Shown piece after piece: positions 5,207 to 10,490 of a stretch of DNA of 10,490 nucleotides. How positions within the stretch are numbered: position 1 is the first letter of the stretch; each line of letters starts with the position of its first letter. The translations under genes were made by a program, and so were the position numbers. Under the pieces are notes generated by a model. That model made no database searches and was not told the DNA's origin. It saw nothing but the letters and a program-made list of their open reading frames with translations. The stretch spans positions 1 to 10,490 of the forward strand of contig CAZMLU010000054.1 in assembly GCA_964567295.1 (NCBI GenBank), in the 5' to 3' direction. The stretch is from SLJK01 sp964567295. Its GTDB lineage: Bacteria; Bacillota; Dethiobacteria; DTU022; UBA8154.

Positions 5207-6259
5207 ATGAAAAAAAAGATATCATTTCAAGAAGCTTGGAAATTATCAAACCCCATTTTTATTGATGTCCGTTCTCCCACGGAATATGAAAAAGGATCCA
5301 TCCCTGGGGCGGAAAACTTGCCTCTATTTGACAATGAAGAAAGGGAGGCTATCGGCCTGATGTACCAAAAAGATAAACGTCAGGCACGCCAAAAAGGAAT
5401 TTATTTTGCCTCTTCGAAACTACCCGAACTTATGGAAAAGATAGAAGCTCTTGGAGAAAGGGGAAGTCCCGTACTATACTGTTGGAGAGGAGGTATGCGT
5501 AGCAGCACCCTACATGCTCTACTTGAAGAACTGGGTATCTCCACTTTTTGTTTGCAAGGGGGATATAAAGCTTTTCGCCGATTTATATTGGACCAGTTTA
5601 GTTCTTATTTTCTGGATAAGACCCTTTATGTTCTTAACGGGTTAACTGGTGTAGGTAAAACAGAAGTATTGGAGATACTAAAAGAAATGGGATGTTTCAC
5701 GCTTGACCTGGAAAAGTTGGCATGTCACCGTGGCTCTCTTTTCGGCCATCTGGGCTTAAAAGAAAAACAGAACCAGAAGGATTTTGATGCCCTTCTCTGG
5801 GCTTGCCTGGACGAAATAAAAGAAGCAGATTATTTGATTATAGAAGGAGAGGGTAAAAGAATTGGACAAGTCTATCAACCTGATTTTCTATACCACGCCA
5901 TTTCTGAAGGAAAACATATTCTCTTACAAGCACCCTTAGAAAAAAGAGTGACAAGAATTTTAACAGAATATAGCCCCTCTTCGGAAGAGGAGATAAACGA
6001 AGTGGAAGAAATAATCCTTTCCCTTACCAAATACTTGGGGAAAAAACAGGCTCAGTATTTCCTCTCCTTATTACGGGAGAGAAGCTACCCGAAACTAGTA
6101 AGTGAGCTCTGCCAACGTTACTATGATCAAATGTACAGCGAATCTCAGCCGGACAAAAACAAATTCCACCTGGTTTTGGACAGCAGTGATCCTAAGGCAG
6201 CAGCCAAAAAAATTATTGATTATATTCAAGCAAACCATAAAAAAGAGTACGCCGTTTGA
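5207..6259 (+). CDS. mnmH: tRNA 2-selenouridine synthase
   Basis: A 350-residue enzyme (SelU/YbbB) that replaces the 2-thio group at the wobble uridine of certain tRNAs with selenium from selenophosphate, via a geranylated intermediate in the known mechanism. The N-terminal rhodanese domain (about 5-125) begins IFIDVRSPTEYEKGSIPGA and has the catalytic Cys92 in the family signature YCWRGGMRS. The C-terminal P-loop domain has GLTGVGKT (145-152), followed by LDLEKLACHRGSLFG (167-180). Length is close to the E. coli protein, and no key residue is missing. It is the only full gene on the plus strand, between hinT and mtaB, with its own promoter. Its presence implies selD (selenophosphate synthetase) elsewhere in the genome. 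The functional link with rsmE and mtaB is RNA modification, but they are not cotranscribed. Confidence 0.95.
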   Translation: MKKKISFQEAWKLSNPIFIDVRSPTEYEKGSIPGAENLPLFDNEEREAIGLMYQKDKRQARQKGIYFASSKLPELMEKIEALGERGSPVLYCWRGGMRSSTLHALLEELGISTFCLQGGYKAFRRFILDQFSSYFLDKTLYVLNGLTGVGKTEVLEILKEMGCFTLDLEKLACHRGSLFGHLGLKEKQNQKDFDALLWACLDEIKEADYLIIEGEGKRIGQVYQPDFLYHAISEGKHILLQAPLEKRVTRILTEYSPSSEEEINEVEEIILSLTKYLGKKQAQYFLSLLRERSYPKLVSELCQRYYDQMYSESQPDKNKFHLVLDSSDPKAAAKKIIDYIQANHKKEYAV

Positions 6260-6321
6260 ATATTTATGATTATGCTCACGGATTGGTTAAAGCCATCAAG
6301 AACTTTTCCGAGTATAAATAG
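6256..6321 (+). pseudogene. Truncated YlbF/YmcA-like N-terminal remnant
   Basis: A 21-codon frame starts at TTG 6256, overlapping the mnmH stop TGA (6257-6259), and ends at TAG 6319-6321. It begins LNIYDYAHGLVKAIK and ends FSEYK. This resembles the start of clostridial YlbF/YmcA (Com_YlbF) proteins, which commonly open NxYDxAHxLAxAIKxSxEYK and run to about 110-150 residues. Nothing matching the rest follows in any frame; convergent gene mtaB ends 38 bases on. I read it as the 5' remnant of a gene once translationally coupled to mnmH. The likeness is from memory of the family, and 21 residues is short, so chance cannot be excluded. Confidence 0.45.
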
Positions 6322-6349
6322 CCTTACTCTTTAAAAAGCAAAAACTTTT
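6310..6349. terminator. Weak convergent terminator region, mnmH/mtaB
   Basis: Two short hairpins lie between the convergent ends: GAGTA (6310-6314) / TACTC (6325-6329), followed on the plus strand by TTT, and AAAAG (6334-6338) / CTTTT (6345-6349), followed by a T-rich stretch. Both have 5-bp stems; either could end mnmH transcription, but neither is strong. Confidence 0.3.
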
Positions 6350-6359
6350 ACTTTCTTCT

Positions 6360-7733
6360 TTAATATAGGCTTCCTTGCAGATAATGATGATGATTCTCTT
6401 TTAGGTGGATATGTTTTATCTTCCCTCTCCAGTCAGATTCTCCTGAAGCCCTGACGCGAAGATAATTTGGAGTGAAACCTTCCCATACGAGAGCTCTTCT
6501 CGAAATTTTTGCTTCTTTATAAAAATCTTTTTTGTAGTGGGGACCACGAAGAGAATTGCTGCAATCTACCTTTTTTTCAAAGAGAACGGGGAGTGTTCTT
6601 CCTAAATGCTGCTTTTTAAATTGCAGCGTCAGTTCTTCTCCCAAAGTAATCATCTCTTTGCTGCGTTTTTCCTGCAATTCCGGTTTGACAGGTGAGGAGA
6701 AAGCAGCTGCTTCGGTGCCAGCTCGAGGAGAATACTTAAATACATGAAGACTGCTGAAAGCACATCCCCTGACAAACTCCAAAGTGTTTTGAAAATGCTC
6801 CTCTAACTCTCCTGGAAAACCTACCATTATGTCTGTGCTTATCGCCAAATCAACTATGGAACTTCGAAGTTCCCGTAGCAAAGAGGCATAAAACGAGGTG
6901 TCATAAGAGCGTCTCATCTTGTAGAGGATAAAGTCATCACCGTTCTGTAAGGGAATATGCAAATGGGGACACAGCTTGCCGCCGCGAGAAAGGACATCTA
7001 TCAGCTTTTCGTCAAAATCCGTTGGCTCTATGGAGCTTAAGCGTATTCTTTCTATACCATCGATTTTTACCGCTTCTTCCAAAAAAGAGGCCAAGCTCAC
7101 CTTTTGTTCCTTTAAATCTCTCCCATAAAATCCTAGATGGATCCCCGTAAGCACGACCTCCTTGAAGCCGTTGCGGCTCATTTCTCGCAGGTAATCTAAC
7201 CCTTTCTCTAAGGGAAGGCTGCGCAGCGGCCCTCTGGCAAGGGGTACAATACAGTAACTGCAGAAACGATCACACCCATCCTGGATTTTTAAAAAAGCCC
7301 TGGCCCTGCCTTGTTCAGGCAACCAGGGCATATCTTCGAAAGCTAATTCTTTATTGTCATAAGAAGATATTTCCCCACATACATTTTCCCCTTTCAACCT
7401 TCTTATAGCCAACCCGGGAAGAGAAAAACGCTCCTGCGTTCCAAGAAGTAGATCCACCTGCGGCAAAGCTCGAATGGCATCAGGATATACTTGGGGATAG
7501 CAACCGATTACAGCAACCAGGGCTTCAGGGTTTATCCTTTTTGCTCTACGTATAATCTGCCTGGATTTACGATCTGCCTGGTGAGTAACAGTACAGGTGT
7601 TTATAACGAAGAGATCTGCTTCGGTTGTAAAATCAACAACATCAAAACCCTCTTGGTAAAAAATTCCTTTGAGGGCCTCCGTCTCGTAATAGTTAACTTT
7701 GCAACCGAGAGTATAAAAAGCAACCTTGGGCAT
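6360..7733 (-). CDS. mtaB: tRNA t6A37 methylthiotransferase
   Basis: A 457-residue radical-SAM enzyme that converts N6-threonylcarbamoyladenosine-37 to its 2-methylthio form in ANN-decoding tRNAs. The N-terminal UPF0004 domain supplies one [4Fe-4S] site with Cys11 (TLGCKVN), Cys47 (INTCTVT) and Cys78 (IGCYPQ). The radical-SAM motif CxxxCxxC is Cys154, Cys158 and Cys161 in DGCDRFCSYC. A TRAM-like C-terminus follows (GFTPNYLRVRA and a YLQGSL ending). LGCKVN, rather than the MiaB-type GCQMN, supports MtaB (YqeV). ATG lies 4 bases after the rsmE stop, with AGGAGG inside the end of rsmE, so the two are translationally coupled. The order dnaJ-(prmA)-rsmE-mtaB is conserved in Bacillota. Confidence 0.95.
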   Translation of the reverse strand: MPKVAFYTLGCKVNYYETEALKGIFYQEGFDVVDFTTEADLFVINTCTVTHQADRKSRQIIRRAKRINPEALVAVIGCYPQVYPDAIRALPQVDLLLGTQERFSLPGLAIRRLKGENVCGEISSYDNKELAFEDMPWLPEQGRARAFLKIQDGCDRFCSYCIVPLARGPLRSLPLEKGLDYLREMSRNGFKEVVLTGIHLGFYGRDLKEQKVSLASFLEEAVKIDGIERIRLSSIEPTDFDEKLIDVLSRGGKLCPHLHIPLQNGDDFILYKMRRSYDTSFYASLLRELRSSIVDLAISTDIMVGFPGELEEHFQNTLEFVRGCAFSSLHVFKYSPRAGTEAAAFSSPVKPELQEKRSKEMITLGEELTLQFKKQHLGRTLPVLFEKKVDCSNSLRGPHYKKDFYKEAKISRRALVWEGFTPNYLRVRASGESDWRGKIKHIHLKENHHHYLQGSLY

Positions 7734-7737
7734 TTAT

Positions 7738-8511
7738 TTAATCGCCTCCTGCTAATACAGAACAGTCAACACCTTTATGCCCCCAAAAGCACATTACTGC
7801 CGAAAGAACTGCCAATGGGGCTGTCTCCGCACGTAAAACTCGGGGGCCAAGGCTTACAGGGTAAAGATTTTTTATTTCTTTTAGTTTCTCTATTTCAGCG
7901 GGAGTAATACCCCCTTCGGGACCGCTAAAGATTGCCAGAGAAGATGGAACAACATACTTCTGCAACAACGTTAACAAAGAAGTGTTCATTTCATTTTCCC
8001 AGGGAACGATAGTAAGCTCCATACCTTGTAGCAGTTCCAATGTATCTTCAAATTGTAAAGGAGAATCGATTTGAGGAATTCTAGTCCTTCTGCACTGGGA
8101 AGCTGCCGAAAGAGCTATCTGCTGCCAACGTTCTTTCCTATTCGCTATTTTGTACTGTTCCATCCTGACTATGGTTCTTTCAGTGAGGACAGGGACAATC
8201 CTGCAGGCACCCAGTTCTACACCCTGACGTATTATTATCTCCATTTTCTCTCCTTTTAGAACAGCAGGAAAGAGAATTATCTCCTGAGGTGGTTCTGTTT
8301 CTAGCTCAAGCTCCTCCAGAATAGAGACCTCCGCTTTCTTGGAACTGATAGATTCCAAACGAGCAGCGAAAGTCCTACTCTTACCATCGGAAAGTACCAT
8401 ATCGTCACCCTTTTTAAGGCGCAGAGCACGAAAGTGGCGATGGAGTTCTTGCGGCACAAAAAAAGTGTTCTTTTCAAATAGCTCTGGTGGAAGAAAAAAC
8501 CAGTTGGACAT
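7738..8511 (-). CDS. rsmE: 16S rRNA m3U1498 methyltransferase
   Basis: A 257-residue SPOUT-class methyltransferase that methylates U1498 of 16S rRNA using SAM. The N-terminal PUA-like RNA-binding part covers about 1-70 (HFRALRLKKGDDMVLSDG). The catalytic part has KGEKMEIIIRQGVELG (86-101), then AASQCRRTRIP (136-146). The SPOUT knot residues are SGPEGGITPAEIE (196-208) and LGPRVLRAETAPLAVL (221-236), both family hallmarks. ATG has AAAGGAG 5 bases upstream. It follows dnaJ after a 137-base gap that lacks the usual prmA and holds a perfect inverted repeat. mtaB begins 4 bases downstream. Confidence 0.96.
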   Translation of the reverse strand: MSNWFFLPPELFEKNTFFVPQELHRHFRALRLKKGDDMVLSDGKSRTFAARLESISSKKAEVSILEELELETEPPQEIILFPAVLKGEKMEIIIRQGVELGACRIVPVLTERTIVRMEQYKIANRKERWQQIALSAASQCRRTRIPQIDSPLQFEDTLELLQGMELTIVPWENEMNTSLLTLLQKYVVPSSLAIFSGPEGGITPAEIEKLKEIKNLYPVSLGPRVLRAETAPLAVLSAVMCFWGHKGVDCSVLAGGD

Positions 8512-8540
8512 CTTTTCTCCTTTGCTGTAAGCAAAATGAA

Positions 8541-8578
8541 CGCTCCTACCTTTTTGTCGTCCTTCTTTGGTAGGAGCG
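8541..8578 (-). terminator. Perfect 10-bp hairpin between dnaJ and rsmE
   Basis: CGCTCCTACC (8541-8550) and GGTAGGAGCG (8569-8578) are exact inverted repeats around an 18-base loop. On the minus strand TTCATTTTGC follows the stem, a moderately T-rich tail. It could end most transcription from the dnaK operon or act as an attenuator or processing site before rsmE. The long loop and interrupted T-run make terminator function uncertain; the inverted repeat itself is certain. Confidence 0.5.
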
Positions 8579-8648
8579 GATTGAAAAGTACTAATAACAA
8601 AAACTAATCGTTTATTATTATCTTTTTAACAAATAAATAACAAGCGTG

Positions 8649-9794
8649 CTACCTGTTTCCACCCAGGGTCTCTTTCATGCGGTCGAAAAAACCTTTTTCA
8701 GCACTGTCTTCTATGTCACCGCCTCCGGCTTTAGCAAATTCCTGTAAAATTGTTTTTTGATGAGCACTTAATCGGCGCGGCACTTCTACCTTTACCTTGA
8801 CCAGCTGATCTCCTCTGCCAAAACCACGCAGGCTGGGGACGCCTTTGCCTTTGAGGCGAAAAACCGCTCCCGGCTGAGTGCCTTCGGGAATGCGCAACTT
8901 AGCTTTACCATCCATAGTAGGAACCTCAATCTCTGTGCCCAGAGCTGCATGGACAAAGCTGACGGGAATTTCACAAATCAAGTCATTGTTCTGACGCCTG
9001 AACAGTTCGTGGGGCAAAACATGGAAAATAACATATAGGTCTCCCCTCGGCCCCCCTCGCGGCCCAGCTTCTCCTTCACCGGAAACACGCATCTTTGAAC
9101 CATCTTCCACTCCTGCTGGAACCTTAATTTCAAGGGTTTTCTCACGCACAACACGGCCTTCTCCACGACAGGAGGGACAGCGCTCCTTTATAACGCTTCC
9201 TGCACCTCCGCAGGCGCTACAGGTCTTGATACTCATAAAACTTCCAAATGCAGTATTTCTAACACTTTGCTGCTGTCCCATCCCTCCACACGCAGAACAA
9301 CTCACTGAACCGGAGCCATCCTTGGCCCCGCTACCTCCACAATCATGGCAGGTCTCAGCACGTGGAACGTTTATTTCTATTTCTTTTCCCCTTACTGCAT
9401 CCTCTAAAGTGATCTCTAAATCGTAACGCATATCAGCGCCACGGCGTGGTGCTGAAGATTGGCGACGGGAGCCTGTAGAAGCTCCTCCTCCGAAGAAAGC
9501 TTCAAAAATATCTTCAAAACCTGAGGAAAAATCACGCATATCTTCAAAACCGCCAAAACCGCTTCTTGAATAATCTTCCTGATGACCAAAGCGGTCGTAA
9601 CGTGCGCGGGCTTGTGAATCGGAAAGGACATCATAGGCTTCTTTAATCTCTTTAAATTTTGCCTCTGTTTCATTATCGCTGGAGTTCACATCCGGGTGAT
9701 ACTGCCGGGCAAGATTACGGTATGCTTTCTTTATCTCCTCTTGCCCGGCCTCCCTTCTTACCCCAAGCACCTCATAGTAATCCTTTTTCGCCAT
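8649..9794 (-). CDS. dnaJ: Chaperone DnaJ (Hsp40, type I)
   Basis: A 381-residue co-chaperone that delivers unfolded clients to DnaK and stimulates its ATPase. The J domain (1-70) has HPD at 33-35. A Gly/Phe-rich region follows (about 75-110). The zinc domain has four CxxCxGxG repeats: Cys149/152, 166/169, 192/195 and 206/209, all intact. The C-terminal client-binding domains follow (DGSKMRVSGEGEAG, then PTMDGKAKLRIPEGTQPGAVFRLKGKG in part). This is full length, type I. ATG has AAAGGAG at 10 bases; another ATG 7 bases earlier is out of frame. It lies 73 bases after dnaK in the usual heat-shock order. Any CIRCE operator would be upstream of hrcA or grpE, outside the window. Confidence 0.98.
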   Translation of the reverse strand: MAKKDYYEVLGVRREAGQEEIKKAYRNLARQYHPDVNSSDNETEAKFKEIKEAYDVLSDSQARARYDRFGHQEDYSRSGFGGFEDMRDFSSGFEDIFEAFFGGGASTGSRRQSSAPRRGADMRYDLEITLEDAVRGKEIEINVPRAETCHDCGGSGAKDGSGSVSCSACGGMGQQQSVRNTAFGSFMSIKTCSACGGAGSVIKERCPSCRGEGRVVREKTLEIKVPAGVEDGSKMRVSGEGEAGPRGGPRGDLYVIFHVLPHELFRRQNNDLICEIPVSFVHAALGTEIEVPTMDGKAKLRIPEGTQPGAVFRLKGKGVPSLRGFGRGDQLVKVKVEVPRRLSAHQKTILQEFAKAGGGDIEDSAEKGFFDRMKETLGGNR

Positions 9795-9818
9795 TAACCA
9801 TACGCTCCTTTAATATCG

Positions 9819-9842
9819 GAGTGTTTTCTGTATTTATCACTC
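9819..9842. other. Intercistronic hairpin, dnaK-dnaJ
   Basis: GAGTG (9819-9823) and CACTC (9838-9842) form a 5-bp stem with a 14-base loop in the dnaK-dnaJ gap. In the transcribed direction no T-run follows, so it is more likely an mRNA structure than a terminator. Confidence 0.25.
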
Positions 9843-9867
9843 GCTTTGTAAGTTTTTTACTCCAGTT

Positions 9868-10490
9868 CTACTTCTTTTCATCATCCATTACTTCATAATC
9901 GGCATCTACTACATCTTCCCCTTCAGCACTTTCTCCACCCGAACTTGTTTGACCGGACTGGTTATAAGCCTGCTCCCCGCCGGCTGCCTGTCCACCGCCA
10001 GTTGCCTCCTGGTCTTGACTTACCTGGTCGTAAAGGTTGGAAGATATTTCATGCAACGTGCTGCTCAGCTTTTCTGAGGCATTATTAATCTTCTCTACAT
10101 CATCACCATTCATAGCCTCTTTGAGCTCTTCGATGGCACTACTTATAGTCTCTTTCTGGCTTTCTTCCACTTTATCTCCCAGTTCACGCAGAGTTTTTTC
10201 TGTAGAATAGATCAATGTATCACCCTGGTTGCGAGCTTCCGCCAATTCCTTACGCTTTTTATCTTCTTCGGCAAACTTTTGAGCTTCATTTACCATCTGG
10301 TCAATATCATCGGAAGCCAGACCTGAGGTAGCTTTTATGGTGACCTTCTGCTCCTTGCCGGTGCCCAGGTCTTTGGCCGAAACATTGACAATACCGTTGG
10401 CATCAATATCGAATGAAACTTCGATCTGCGGCACTCCACGGGGGGCCGGGGGAATACCGTCCAACATAAACCGCCCCAGGGTTTTGTTAT
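9868..10490 (-). CDS. dnaK: Chaperone DnaK (Hsp70), C-terminal part
   Basis: The 3' part of dnaK, about 207 residues, runs off the right edge; the reading frame stays open to base 10490. It begins NKTLGRF and continues MLDGIPPAPRGVPQIEV, the end of the substrate-binding beta-sandwich, then FDIDANGIVNVSAKDLGTGK. The helical lid follows (about DDIDQMVNEAQKFAEEDKKR onward), and a Gly/Gln/Ser-rich tail ends DVVDADYEVMDDEKK, the conserved DnaK C-terminus. The internal ATG at 10465-10467 is not a start, since clear DnaK sequence precedes it. DnaK is the ATP-driven chaperone served by DnaJ and GrpE. The ATPase domain lies outside the window. Confidence 0.97.
   Translation of the reverse strand, partial: NKTLGRFMLDGIPPAPRGVPQIEVSFDIDANGIVNVSAKDLGTGKEQKVTIKATSGLASDDIDQMVNEAQKFAEEDKKRKELAEARNQGDTLIYSTEKTLRELGDKVEESQKETISSAIEELKEAMNGDDVEKINNASEKLSSTLHEISSNLYDQVSQDQEATGGGQAAGGEQAYNQSGQTSSGGESAEGEDVVDADYEVMDDEKK

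Noticed and set aside
7491..7907. 138-codon plus-strand frame across the mtaB/rsmE junction
   Set aside because: It overlaps two conserved genes on the opposite strand and resembles no known family.
4316..9794. Selenocysteine-encoding UGA readthrough in these genes, prompted by mnmH
   Set aside because: All the genes are full length with ordinary cysteines at their active sites, and no in-frame TGA interrupts a conserved domain.
1..10490. CRISPR arrays, tRNA or rRNA genes, complete insertion sequences, toxin-antitoxin or defence genes
   Set aside because: I looked for regular direct repeats, cloverleaf-like segments and transposase or nuclease motifs and saw none.

Overview
The window is a chromosomal housekeeping segment of a Gram-positive, clostridial-type Bacillota genome. 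The evidence is gene order. Read on the minus strand from the right edge it runs dnaK, dnaJ, rsmE, mtaB, then hinT, rpsU, yqeY, an NfeD-family gene (yqeZ type) and floA. This is close to the known Bacillus subtilis order dnaK-dnaJ-prmA-rsmE-mtaB followed by rpsU-yqeY-yqeZ-floA. The consensus SigA-type promoters, strong AGGAGG-like ribosome sites and intrinsic terminator fit the same assignment. mnmH and a KstR2/FadR-like TetR regulator point to a selenium-using anaerobe that handles acyl-CoA substrates, perhaps Syntrophomonas-like, but that last step is inference only.

Layout from right to left. 10490-7738 holds the heat-shock/RNA-modification cluster: the C-terminal part of dnaK, complete dnaJ, rsmE and mtaB. 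prmA, usually between dnaJ and rsmE, is absent; the gap carries a perfect 10-bp inverted repeat instead. mtaB ends at 6360. The only substantial plus-strand gene, mnmH (5207-6259), faces mtaB and diverges from hinT. A 21-codon fragment resembling the start of a YlbF/YmcA-family gene overlaps the mnmH stop codon. The intergenic region between hinT and mnmH carries a promoter for each gene. hinT ends at 4666.

A perfect-consensus promoter at 4552-4580 drives rpsU-yqeY-nfeD-floA, and a strong intrinsic terminator at 1234-1275 ends that unit. All four genes of this operon use non-ATG starts (TTG, GTG, TTG, TTG), while every other gene with a visible start uses ATG. NfeD and FloA are expected to work together at membrane microdomains; S21 and YqeY belong to translation.

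Left of the terminator the conserved order stops and the DNA looks more AT-rich: a small membrane-anchored zinc-ribbon protein (931-1176), a TetR-family repressor (180-758) with a candidate operator over its -10 box, and 179 bases with no convincing gene. I find no CRISPR array, RNA gene or complete mobile element, and no clear new multi-gene system. The most unusual items are the YlbF-like remnant, the all-non-ATG operon, the missing prmA with its replacement hairpin, and the zinc-ribbon protein.
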